Assembly (NCBI RefSeq): GCF_029222905.1
Contig: NZ_JARHUE010000007.1
Coordinates: forward strand, 81,036 to 145,035
DNA length: 64,000 bases
Direction of reading: 5' to 3'
From: Neptuniibacter sp. CAU 1671
GTDB taxonomy: Bacteria; Pseudomonadota; Gammaproteobacteria; Pseudomonadales; Balneatricaceae
The position numbers were made by a program, and so were the translations under genes. Position 1 is the first letter of the stretch. Each line of letters starts with the position of its first letter. The notes beneath the pieces were generated by a model. The model was not told the DNA's origin. It saw nothing but the letters and a program-made list of their open reading frames with translations, and searched no databases. This document shows, piece by piece, positions 1 to 7,389 of this stretch.

Positions 1-267
1 CTGAAGCGCTTCAGTCACATCCAAATCCCGGTTTTTTGTACCCACCGCCCTGCGCCCTTCAGGCAGGTCAACCAGACGAATGGGCTGGCGGGGAGTCCCA
101 AGGCCGATTGCCATCTCGGGGCAAAAACTCTGAAATTCAAAACACTCACTCAGAATATCCAGACAGTAGCGCGACCGTTTATGCCCACCGTCAAACCGTA
201 CTTTTTGACCGAGCAAGCAGGCACTGATACCTACCGGAATACGTTTATCTGCAACCACATCATTCAT
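1..267 (-). CDS. DUF523 family protein, N-terminal part (cut by window edge)
   Basis: The reverse strand reads 89 codons from an ATG at 267 to the window edge without a stop. The N-terminus contains ISACLLG followed by VRFDGGHKR and a conserved Cys in FCPEMAIGLGTPR, the hallmark of DUF523 (the YbgA-type proteins, often fused to a C-terminal DUF1722). The function of the family is not established. It follows chrR by 20 bases on the same strand, so it is probably the third gene of the rpoE-chrR operon. In related bacteria DUF523/DUF1722 genes frequently sit beside a DNA photolyase, which would be the expected next gene outside the window (inference). A GAGG lies about 12 bases before the chosen ATG, so the start is reasonable but not certain. 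Confidence 0.85.
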   Translation of the reverse strand, partial: MNDVVADKRIPVGISACLLGQKVRFDGGHKRSRYCLDILSECFEFQSFCPEMAIGLGTPRQPIRLVDLPEGRRAVGTKNRDLDVTEALQ

Positions 268-286
268 TCAGATTAAGAACCTCAGA

Positions 287-943
287 TCAGAAACCGGTTA
301 AAGGCTGAACCAGCCGTCCCAACAAAGTCGTGAAACGGATAGGCGCGTCGGTGGCCACAAGACAGATACAACCTTCACGGCTGTCTGCCAGTGGCTGATG
401 CTCTACCTGATCATCCAGATCGGATACATCGCCACGCTGAAAACGCCCAATTTCATCACTCAGCGAGCCGCGCAGAAGCAGAGTCAATTCATTCCCTCTG
501 TGAGTATGGGGCAATACCACACCACCGGGCGCAACCCGCAACAGTTTAGTCACGCCCTGAGGTCCGCTGGGAAGATCAATATAGCAGATACCGGGAACCA
601 TCCGCTTCCACTCAAGATCGTCCAAAGAGTTGCCAATCAGACTGGCAAGCGGCTGAGGGACCTCGCTCGACTGCACAGGCATAACCTCAGCAGCAGAGCT
701 AACGGATGTTGAGTCAGGTTCATCAAGCCGATCAAGCACCTGTTCCAGAGCGTCATCATTAATCCGGTCAGGGCTGAGGGACTCTAGCAGCGCGCCACCC
801 ACTGCTTCGGGCGCTCTGAGGCGCGATCGACAGGTGTCACACATAGAGAGGTGACAGGCGACAACAAGCGCCATGCCCTGCGGCAAGGCACCGGCAACAT
901 AACTAAAGATTGTGGCATCATCGAGATGGTGATTAATGCTCAT
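287..943 (-). CDS. chrR: ChrR-type zinc anti-sigma factor with cupin domain
   Basis: 218 aa. The N-terminal zinc anti-sigma (ZAS) domain has His6, His31, Cys35 and Cys38, exactly the positions of the zinc ligands of Rhodobacter sphaeroides ChrR. The C-terminal cupin-like domain has His146, His148, Glu152 and His182, reproducing the spacing of the second zinc site of ChrR (2, 4 and 30 residues). Both zinc sites therefore look intact. In ChrR the ZAS domain holds the sigma factor inactive and the cupin domain is needed for release on singlet oxygen. The gene overlaps the upstream rpoE by 4 bases (ATGA), implying translational coupling, as expected for a sigma/anti-sigma pair. Residues 70-100 form a variable linker. 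Confidence 0.93.
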   Translation of the reverse strand: MSINHHLDDATIFSYVAGALPQGMALVVACHLSMCDTCRSRLRAPEAVGGALLESLSPDRINDDALEQVLDRLDEPDSTSVSSAAEVMPVQSSEVPQPLASLIGNSLDDLEWKRMVPGICYIDLPSGPQGVTKLLRVAPGGVVLPHTHRGNELTLLLRGSLSDEIGRFQRGDVSDLDDQVEHQPLADSREGCICLVATDAPIRFTTLLGRLVQPLTGF

Positions 944-1560
944 GCTTCACCCCTCCAGTGCTGTTTGAGTTTTTCGCAGGCCAGTCTTATCCGTGATTTA
1001 ACGCTGCCCAAGGGTATATCGAGACGGCTCGAAATTTCGGCGTGCGAACGCCCTTCAAAAAATGACATGTACAAAACCTGCGCCTGATTTTCGGGTAGTG
1101 TATTGATGGCTGTCATCACCCGGTCCGTCACCAGCCCCTGATCAATGTCGGGAGTGCCTTCGGTGGCAGACTCTTCGGCGTCGTGAAAGACCTCTTCATA
1201 AGAGTATTCCGGATACTTTTGTTTTCGCATCCAGTCGATGCTCTGGTTTCGCGCCAGAGTGAAAATCCAGGTACTGGCCGCTGCCTTCTCAGGATTAAAC
1301 ATGTGCGCTTTGCGCCACACAGACAGCATTGTTTCCTGAGTCAGTTCATCTGCAACAGACTCAAGCACACCCAGCCTGCGGATATACGCCTTGACCCGTG
1401 GTGCAAAGTGTCTGAAAAGCTGGATGTAGACCTTACGATCTTTTGAAACACCCAGTTGTGCCAACAGCTGAGTCCAACTCATATGTTCAAACTCTTCTGC
1501 ATGTTGTTTTGATAGAAAAGCCAGATTATCCACGTCATCTCCGGGCGGTGTGTTTTCCAT
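940..1560 (-). CDS. rpoE: ECF RNA polymerase sigma factor, RpoE/ECF11-like (singlet-oxygen type)
   Basis: Up to 206 aa with sigma region 2 (DELTQETMLSVWRKA, then WIFTLARNQSIDWMR) and region 4 (LPENQAQVLYMSFFEG with a helix-turn-helix at SRLDIPLGSVKSRI). It is partnered with ChrR through a 4-base overlap, which places it in the group of sigma factors released by singlet oxygen. The start is uncertain. The ATG at 1560 has only a weak ribosome site (AGAGATGAC), and a candidate sigma-dependent -10 lies immediately before it. Met27 (ATG at 1482, beginning MSWTQLLAQL) would give a 180-residue protein closer to family length and is preceded by AGAAGAG. It likely controls itself and the divergent FAD/DUF1365/Cfa operon. 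Confidence 0.92.
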   Translation of the reverse strand: MENTPPGDDVDNLAFLSKQHAEEFEHMSWTQLLAQLGVSKDRKVYIQLFRHFAPRVKAYIRRLGVLESVADELTQETMLSVWRKAHMFNPEKAAASTWIFTLARNQSIDWMRKQKYPEYSYEEVFHDAEESATEGTPDIDQGLVTDRVMTAINTLPENQAQVLYMSFFEGRSHAEISSRLDIPLGSVKSRIRLACEKLKQHWRGEA

Positions 1561-1564
1561 GTCA

Positions 1565-1594
1565 TCTCTACGCAGATTGAATTTAATTGGATCA
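1565..1594 (-). promoter_or_regulatory. Candidate autoregulatory ECF promoter for rpoE-chrR
   Basis: On the minus strand TGATCC (1594-1589) is followed after 18 bases by TAGAGA (1570-1565). The -35 is identical to that of the divergent operon and the known consensus of this sigma group is TGATCC-N18-TAAGAA. The -10 match is imperfect and transcription would begin at or just inside the annotated start codon at 1560, so either the mRNA is leaderless or translation starts at the downstream ATG (1482). Confidence 0.45.
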
Positions 1595-1636
1595 TAGCAA
1601 CTATTCCGGCAGGATTAAGAACTTAGGATTGTTAAG

Positions 1637-1666
1637 TGATCCTTTTTTTTGGTCGACCCGTATGAA
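1637..1666 (+). promoter_or_regulatory. ECF (RpoE/ChrR-type) promoter of the FAD-DUF1365-Cfa operon
   Basis: TGATCC (1637-1642), an 18-base spacer and TATGAA (1661-1666) match the TGATCC-N18-TAAGAA consensus of Rhodobacter-type singlet-oxygen sigma factors at 11 of 12 positions. Transcription would start near 1673, about 25 bases before the ATG at 1698. It faces away from rpoE-chrR, so the adjacent sigma factor is the obvious regulator. Confidence 0.8.
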
Positions 1667-1697
1667 ATGAAAACCTGCAGCATGGACCATTTCTGCA

Positions 1698-3062
1698 ATG
1701 ACAATCTCAACTCTTCGTCCCCAAAAGATCGCTGTTATAGGCTCCGGCATTTCCGGTCTGTCCTGCGCCTGGCTGCTTGACCAGGGGCATGATGTAACGC
1801 TGTTCGAGAAGGATGACCGTTTAGGCGGTCACGCCAATACTGTAACTTGCCAGCTTGAAGGCAGGGATGTCGATGTTGATACCGGATTTATTGTCTATAA
1901 CCCGGTCAACTACCCCAATCTGGTTCGCCTGTTTCAACACCTGAATGTGCAGACTTGCGATACGGATATGACGTTCGCTGTGTCTAAGAATGAAGGCGCT
2001 CTGGAATATTCAGGGACCGATATGGCGGGTTTACTGGCCCAGAAACGTAATATCATCAGCCCCAGATTCTGGATGATGATTAAAGACCTGCTGCGCTTTT
2101 ACCGTCAGGCCAATAGCTTGTTCGAGTACGCTCAAACCCATGACATCACTCTGGGTGAGCTGCTTAAACGGCACCGTTATCACCCCGCATTCATCTACGA
2201 CCATTTACTGCCCATGGGGGCTGCTATCTGGTCGACACCGACTGAAGCTATGCTCGACTATCCGGCCAGCAGTTTTTTACGTTTTTGCATCAATCACGGG
2301 CTGGTTCAATTGAGCGACCGTCCGCAATGGCGCACGGTAAAAGGCGGCAGTCATCATTATGTCAACGCCATCAAAAAACAGCTACGTGGTCAGGTCAGAC
2401 TCAACAGCCTTATTCATAAAATTCATCGTGAAGATGGCAAAGTGGTACTACAAGACCTGCACGGCCGCCAGGAAACATTCGATCATGTCGTACTGGCCTG
2501 CCATCCTGATCAGGCCCTGAAATTACTGGCAAAACCCACAGAAGATGAAAAAGCGTTGTTAGGCGCATTCCCCTACCAGCGCAATCAGGCATATCTGCAT
2601 ACAGATGCCAGCCTGATGCCCCAGCGCAAAGCGGTCTGGTCGAGCTGGAACTATATGACCGAGGGCGAGCAGCAACACCAGGAAGTCTCTGTCACCTACT
2701 GGATGAACAAACTGCAGCCGCTCAACTGTGATACTCCGTTGTTTGTTTCACTTAATCCGCCGCAGGCACCCGCTGAAGGCAGCCTGCTACGTACCTTCTT
2801 CTATGATCATCCCACCTTCGGGCGTAACGCTCTGCATGCTCAAAAAGCGTTATGGCAATTGCAGGGTCAACAAAACAGCTGGTTCTGTGGCGCCTATTTT
2901 GGCTATGGTTTCCATGAGGACGGCCTGCAGTCAGGTCTCGCCGTAGCGGAGCAACTGGGAGGTATTCCCCGCCCCTGGCGACTTGAAGATCCCAACAATC
3001 GAATCTACGCAGAGCCGGTGACGTCAACTATAAAAAACTTCGCTGAGGTTTGCCGTGACTAA
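1698..3062 (+). CDS. FAD-dependent NAD(P)/amine-oxidase-type oxidoreductase (COG2907)
   Basis: 454 aa. The N-terminus has a dinucleotide-binding motif [11 protein letters not shown] (residues about 15-25) followed by the FAD ribose-binding acidic residue in [15 protein letters not shown]. The middle and C-terminal parts are typical of the predicted NAD/FAD-binding proteins that accompany DUF1365 and Cfa-like methyltransferases. In Rhodobacter a flavoprotein of a comparable set works with a methyltransferase on unsaturated phospholipid acyl chains (furan fatty acid pathway). A similar lipid-desaturation role here is inference. It is the first gene behind the ECF promoter and overlaps the next gene by 8 bases. 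The ATG at 1698 has a GGA about 11 bases upstream. Confidence 0.85.
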   Translation: MTISTLRPQKIAVIGSGISGLSCAWLLDQGHDVTLFEKDDRLGGHANTVTCQLEGRDVDVDTGFIVYNPVNYPNLVRLFQHLNVQTCDTDMTFAVSKNEGALEYSGTDMAGLLAQKRNIISPRFWMMIKDLLRFYRQANSLFEYAQTHDITLGELLKRHRYHPAFIYDHLLPMGAAIWSTPTEAMLDYPASSFLRFCINHGLVQLSDRPQWRTVKGGSHHYVNAIKKQLRGQVRLNSLIHKIHREDGKVVLQDLHGRQETFDHVVLACHPDQALKLLAKPTEDEKALLGAFPYQRNQAYLHTDASLMPQRKAVWSSWNYMTEGEQQHQEVSVTYWMNKLQPLNCDTPLFVSLNPPQAPAEGSLLRTFFYDHPTFGRNALHAQKALWQLQGQQNSWFCGAYFGYGFHEDGLQSGLAVAEQLGGIPRPWRLEDPNNRIYAEPVTSTIKNFAEVCRD

Positions 3063-3861
3063 AGCATCGGCCGCGCTTTACCGGGGTGTGGTGATGCATC
3101 ACAGACATCAGCCGGTCAAACACCGTTTTATTTATAAGGTGTTTGCCATCTGTGTTGAATTACAGCAGCTTGATCAGACCTGCCAGAAGCTACGCTGGTT
3201 TTCACGCAACCGGTTTAATCTGTTTTCATTCTACGATCGGGATCATGGTCTTGGTTCCGATAATCTATTGCAGGACATTTCAGAACTGCTGCAGCGTTGC
3301 GACCAGCCAGATGCAGGTTATCAGGTTAAAGTGCTCTGCTATCCAAGAATCCTGGGCTACCAGTTCAACCCATTGACTGAATACTTCTGCTACAACAAAG
3401 CGGAAGAGTTAGCAGTGATCATCCACGAGGTGCATAACACCTTTGGGCAACGACACCTCTATCTGATTCCCGTGAACGAACCAACCACATCACTGGTGAG
3501 GCAGTCCACAGACAAACAGATGTATGTCAGCCCATTTACACCAATGCACAGCGGTTATCGATTCCGCATCACAGCCCCAGAAAATCAGGTTCGTGTTCAC
3601 ATCCGTCACACTGATACAGCGCAGAAAAAACCCATTATGGATGCCCTTTTCCAGGGGGATTTTCAGACGATGACCGATAAAAACCTGATTCGTAATTTTT
3701 TCGCATACCCACTCATGACCCTAAAAGTAATCGGCGCCATCCACTGGGAAGCCTTCAGGTTGTGGCGCAAAAAACTGCGCATCCAGCCTCGCCCGGCCGC
3801 TGCCAGGTGCAGTATCAGTTGGCAAACTGCCTCAGGAGAGACTTTGCATGAAACCCTCTGA
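3055..3861 (+). CDS. DUF1365 domain protein
   Basis: 268 aa, starting at GTG 3055 inside the end of the FAD oxidoreductase gene. The N-terminus [19 protein letters not shown] and the motifs [11 protein letters not shown] and NTFGQRHLY are characteristic of DUF1365, a family of unknown biochemical function found almost always between a COG2907 flavoprotein and a Cfa-like methyltransferase. No signal peptide or clear membrane segment is visible. Its invariable placement suggests it takes part in the same lipid modification, but its reaction cannot be read from sequence. It overlaps the downstream methyltransferase gene by 14 bases. Confidence 0.87.
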   Translation: MTKASAALYRGVVMHHRHQPVKHRFIYKVFAICVELQQLDQTCQKLRWFSRNRFNLFSFYDRDHGLGSDNLLQDISELLQRCDQPDAGYQVKVLCYPRILGYQFNPLTEYFCYNKAEELAVIIHEVHNTFGQRHLYLIPVNEPTTSLVRQSTDKQMYVSPFTPMHSGYRFRITAPENQVRVHIRHTDTAQKKPIMDALFQGDFQTMTDKNLIRNFFAYPLMTLKVIGAIHWEAFRLWRKKLRIQPRPAAARCSISWQTASGETLHETL

Positions 3862-5089
3862 ATATCATTCACCTGAACAAACATTGAAGTTGCCCAAAAT
3901 GGCATGGAATGAACAGTTGTTCATTCGCTACCTCAATCATCTGTTTAAAGATAAACAAGGCCAGCTAGACCTGACACTGCCCAGCGGCTCAAGAACACTG
4001 ATTGGGCAAGGTTCCCCTTCAGCGCAGGTCACGCTTAATAGCTGGAAAGCCCTCACCGGGCTGCTCTTCGGTGGCATCAACGGTTGGTCAGACAGATACC
4101 TAGACGGTGATTGGGAAAGCGACAATCTCACGCAACTGGTTGAGTGGGCACTGCATCAGGAACAGGCACTGGAAAAAATGGCCTGGGCGGATTTTGTCAT
4201 CGGTCACAAATACAACCGTATTCACCGCAAAAATCACAACAGTCGTGACGGCAGCCGCCGCAACATTGCGGCGCATTATGATTTAGGCAACGACTTTTAC
4301 AAACGCTGGCTTGATCCCAGCATGACATACTCATCTGCGCTGTATTCAAACCACAATGAATCACTGGAAGCCGCTCAGACAAACAAATACAACAAAATTC
4401 TCGAAATGCTTGCTGCCAATCGTGGTGAACAGATTCTGGAAATTGGTTGTGGCTGGGGCAGCTTTGCGACCCAGGCGGCCAATCAAGGGCTACGGGTCCA
4501 TGGCGTCTCCCTGAGTAACGAACAACTTGCCCGGGGTAACGAACAGGTCTCGAAAAAAGGACTGTCGGAACAGATTGAGCTGACACACACCGATTATCGT
4601 GACCTGACAGGCCAGTATGATCACATTGTCTCAATCGAGATGTTTGAGGCCGTTGGCGAAGAACACTGGGATCACTATTTCCAGATTCTGCGTGAAAGAC
4701 TCAAACCCGGCGGACGTGCTGTATTGCAGATTATCAGCATCGAAGACCAACGCTACCATGTCTACAAAAAACAGGCTGATTTCATTCAGCGCTACATCTT
4801 CCCCGGCGGCATGCTGCCCTCAGTCAGCGTCCTAAAACAAAAATTTCAGGCACATGGTTTCTTGCTAAAAGAACAATTGATGTTTGGTAAGGACTACGCA
4901 AAAACTTTGAAAATCTGGCGTGAGCAGTTTGAACATGCTTGGAAAGAGATAGCCACTCTCGGATTTGATGAGCGGTTTTATCGTATGTGGCGTTATTACC
5001 TAGCTTACTGCGAGGGCGGGTTTAACCACGGAGCCCTTGATGTGGGGCTTTACCAGCTTGAATTAGCGCCTGTACACGAAGAGCCCTGA
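3848..5089 (+). CDS. Cyclopropane-fatty-acid-synthase-like SAM methyltransferase
   Basis: 413 aa. The SAM-binding motif EIGCGWG is at residues 198-204, preceded by the family motif AAHYDLGNDFY (about 141-151). Aligning by eye with E. coli Cfa, the bicarbonate-site Cys139 corresponds to Ser163 (MTYSSALY) and His266 to Gln294 (VLQIIS), while the active-site Glu of MFEAVG (Glu267) is kept. This suggests an acyl-chain methyltransferase that may not form cyclopropane rings, like the UfaM-type enzymes of furan fatty acid synthesis. It is the last gene of the ECF-controlled operon. The ATG overlaps the end of the DUF1365 gene, supporting coupled translation. Confidence 0.88.
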   Translation: MKPSEYHSPEQTLKLPKMAWNEQLFIRYLNHLFKDKQGQLDLTLPSGSRTLIGQGSPSAQVTLNSWKALTGLLFGGINGWSDRYLDGDWESDNLTQLVEWALHQEQALEKMAWADFVIGHKYNRIHRKNHNSRDGSRRNIAAHYDLGNDFYKRWLDPSMTYSSALYSNHNESLEAAQTNKYNKILEMLAANRGEQILEIGCGWGSFATQAANQGLRVHGVSLSNEQLARGNEQVSKKGLSEQIELTHTDYRDLTGQYDHIVSIEMFEAVGEEHWDHYFQILRERLKPGGRAVLQIISIEDQRYHVYKKQADFIQRYIFPGGMLPSVSVLKQKFQAHGFLLKEQLMFGKDYAKTLKIWREQFEHAWKEIATLGFDERFYRMWRYYLAYCEGGFNHGALDVGLYQLELAPVHEEP

Positions 5090-5121
5090 ACACAACCAAA
5101 GCAGAATATTTCATCCTCAGC

Positions 5122-5151
5122 GCGCCAGCCTGACTGGCGCCGACCTTCCTC
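5122..5151 (+). terminator. Possible terminator after the methyltransferase gene
   Basis: GCGCCAG (5122-5128) and CTGGCGC (5134-5140) form a perfect 7-bp stem with a 5-base loop, followed by a pyrimidine-rich but weak T tract. It lies 33 bases past the stop codon. Confidence 0.55.
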
Positions 5152-5548
5152 TTGTTAATGTATTTACATTTTTATCTTGTTTTAAAATTAACTAGGCTAA
5201 AATTTTATCTATTGGTCGTTAATAGATTTATTTTTAATCTAACGAACACAATCACAACTAATTGTTTTTAAATTGTTTTATTTTATTTAAATCAAATATC
5301 CCTCAAAACAACAAAACCAAGAAGTTTTCCTAATTCCGTTAGTTTCAAACATCTTTTTGAATATTAAGATTTCCTCATAAACAAAAATATATAAAATCGG
5401 CCTCAGCAAACCTCAGGAATAAGAGGTACGCAGACTACATCACTCGTTACAGCCTTGCTGGTACTAGAGACCAGCCTCAACAGGCTGATACACAAAGACA
5501 TGGACCCGATTGGCGTGGATAGGCCAATCTAAATTGAGGAAAAACGAC
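5152..5548 (+). promoter_or_regulatory. AT-rich leader region of the first repeat lipoprotein gene
   Basis: This stretch has no gene. Bases 5152-5400 are conspicuously AT-rich compared with the flanks, with a hairpin-forming CGTTA...TAACG segment near 5217-5243 and a TATAAA-like box at 5390-5395. The presumed leader (about 5400-5548) contains two stems: CAGCCT/AGGCTG (5472-5487) and GATTGGC/GCCAATC (5508-5529). The second ends only a few bases before the ribosome site at 5534-5540 (TTGAGGA), so it may influence translation. No transcription factor site was recognised. Confidence 0.4.
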
Positions 5549-7033
5549 GTGAATAAATCAGACATGTTCAAGCAAGGCGCGCTGATTCTAACCTTTGCAA
5601 TTCTGGCGGGTTGTCAGGGAAGCAACAGCATTAAATCCCTCAGCTCAGGCAGCAGTTCAGACGAAGAAGTTGTCGCATCAACACCGGGGTCCAGTAATGG
5701 CTCAGAAGTTGATGACCAGTCAGAATCTGATTTGAACGAAGCAGCACCCACAGACGAAAGTACCCCCTCAACAGAGAGTAGTAACGAAGTAACCGTCACC
5801 GACTCTTTGGATACCACAGTAGATGACACGACTGACCTGCTAGATGATACCGTCGACGCTGTAACCCAGACGCTTGACGAAACATTGCCAATTCTCGGTG
5901 ACACTCCTGAAGCCATTAACTCATTAGCAGACGCCACAACTGACAGCCTGGATAATCTGGTTGATGCCACAACCGATGTGGTCGACAGTCTGGCAAATGG
6001 AGATACCACAGATGCGGTTGATGGTGTTGTTGATATTACTACAGATGCCCTGACTACCCTGACAGACGAGACCACCGATGTCGTTGATTCACTGTTAGGC
6101 GATACTACCGACACGCTGTTGGGTGATACGACAGAATCACTGCTGGGCGACACATCACTGACTGACACGGTTGATGGTGTTGTAGCAGATACCGGCGAAG
6201 CTCTGGACAGCATCGTTGACCAGACTACCGATGCAGTTGATAGCCTGCTGGGTGACACTGTCGACAGCACTGCCGGACTTTTGGGTGATACTGCTGATAG
6301 TTTGTTGGGTGACACTACAGACTCGCTGCTGAGTGACTCCACACTGGAAGGAAGCCTTGAAGCCAACGGCGAGCTATCACTGGATACCGGTTCACTGTTA
6401 AGTGACACCAGTGATACCTTGGGTGGAACCGTGGATACAACCCTCGATACAGCAGACACGCTCTTGTCTGAAACAACTGAAACTGTTGACGGTTTGCTGG
6501 GGGATTCCACTGATCTGCTGGGCGATACTACTGACAGTCTGTTAGGTGATACTTCTCTCACCACAGATTTGTCCCTAGACACAAATAACGACCTTACACT
6601 GGATGCAGGTGCAGACCTGTCTCTGGACAGTGGTTCACTTGTAGATGAAACCAGTGACGCTCTTAGTGACGTAGTCGATACAACCATTGATACGGCTGAT
6701 TCTTTGCTCTCTGAAACAACTGAAACCGTTGACGGTTTACTGGGGGATTCCACCGATCTGCTGGGCGACACCGCTGACAGTCTGTTAGGCGACACCTCTC
6801 TTGATGTCGACCTGTCCCTGGAAGCCGATGCTGATCTTGGCGTTGATAGCGGATCTTTACTGGCAGATAGCGGCGAAACTCTGACTGACGGCGGCCTTGT
6901 TGATACCACTCTGGATACCGCTGACACTCTGCTTTCCTCTGGCGAAGGTGACGTGGTTGATAGCCTGACAGATACCGTGGACAGCGTTGTAGATGACCCG
7001 ATTCTTGATTCGGTTGTGGGTGGATTACTTTAA
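5549..7033 (+). CDS. Repeat-rich acidic lipoprotein A
   Basis: 494 aa from GTG 5549, chosen because TTGAGGA precedes it by 8 bases and because it aligns with the starts of the two downstream paralogues. A type II signal peptide ends in ILAGC (Cys22), with Gln at +2, predicting an outer-membrane lipoprotein. After about residue 30 the chain contains no Lys, Arg, His, Phe, Tyr, Trp, Met or Cys. It is built of Asp, Thr, Ser, Leu, Val and Gly. Part of it follows an 11-residue repeat (TTDxVDxLxxx), part an 8-residue repeat (TTDSLLGD). No known domain was recognised. First of three tandem paralogues, sharing the ending VVGGLL/LLGGLL. Function unknown; surface polyanion, cation-binding or matrix protein are possibilities only. 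Confidence 0.85.
   Translation: MNKSDMFKQGALILTFAILAGCQGSNSIKSLSSGSSSDEEVVASTPGSSNGSEVDDQSESDLNEAAPTDESTPSTESSNEVTVTDSLDTTVDDTTDLLDDTVDAVTQTLDETLPILGDTPEAINSLADATTDSLDNLVDATTDVVDSLANGDTTDAVDGVVDITTDALTTLTDETTDVVDSLLGDTTDTLLGDTTESLLGDTSLTDTVDGVVADTGEALDSIVDQTTDAVDSLLGDTVDSTAGLLGDTADSLLGDTTDSLLSDSTLEGSLEANGELSLDTGSLLSDTSDTLGGTVDTTLDTADTLLSETTETVDGLLGDSTDLLGDTTDSLLGDTSLTTDLSLDTNNDLTLDAGADLSLDSGSLVDETSDALSDVVDTTIDTADSLLSETTETVDGLLGDSTDLLGDTADSLLGDTSLDVDLSLEADADLGVDSGSLLADSGETLTDGGLVDTTLDTADTLLSSGEGDVVDSLTDTVDSVVDDPILDSVVGGLL
6431..6802 (+). repeat. Internal 129-bp duplication in lipoprotein A
   Basis: Segments 6431-6559 and 6674-6802 encode nearly the same 43-residue block (containing SETTETVDGLLGDSTDLLG in both) and are highly similar in DNA, with differences mostly at third positions. 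They are 243 bp apart. This indicates a fairly recent segmental duplication on top of the older short repeats. Confidence 0.85.
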
Positions 7034-7061
7034 CCACCAGACCTAATTCCGGACTTTGAAA

Positions 7062-7086
7062 AAAGTGGCTTTAGCCACTTTTTTTG
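7062..7086 (+). terminator. Rho-independent terminator after lipoprotein A
   Basis: AAAGTGGCT (7062-7070), a 2-base loop and AGCCACTTT (7073-7081) followed by a run of T to 7085. A strong intrinsic terminator 28 bases past the stop. Confidence 0.92.
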
Positions 7087-7233
7087 TTTATTCACGTACC
7101 CCTATCTACTGCTTCACGGCTGTCGACCACTGAAATTCACTCTTCTGGAACACTTTCATAACCTGAATTACTGATAAGCCCTTGCATTATTCATGAAAAT
7201 TAAACAAGCTTTTGAATAAAATTTTATTTAAAC

Positions 7234-7262
7234 TTGACTCAACTTAAAGGCAAATTATATAT
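7234..7262 (+). promoter_or_regulatory. Candidate sigma-70 promoter of lipoprotein B
   Basis: TTGACT (7234-7239) with a TATATA box at 7256-7261 (16-base spacer; a register 2 bases later also fits). This leaves a leader of roughly 120 bases, which contains a GGTGT/ACACC inverted repeat near 7332-7350. The rest of the 7087-7389 gap is AT-rich with no gene. Confidence 0.55.
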
Positions 7263-7389
7263 AGTTAGCCAACCGGTGCCTTCTCTCTTCTGAGCTTTGA
7301 CAGCCTCAAAGGCCGGTGCTCTGAAAAAAGAAGGTGTGTTCACAACACCGAACAACCAAAGGGAAGTCTCTCGACTCAGGATAGAGGTT

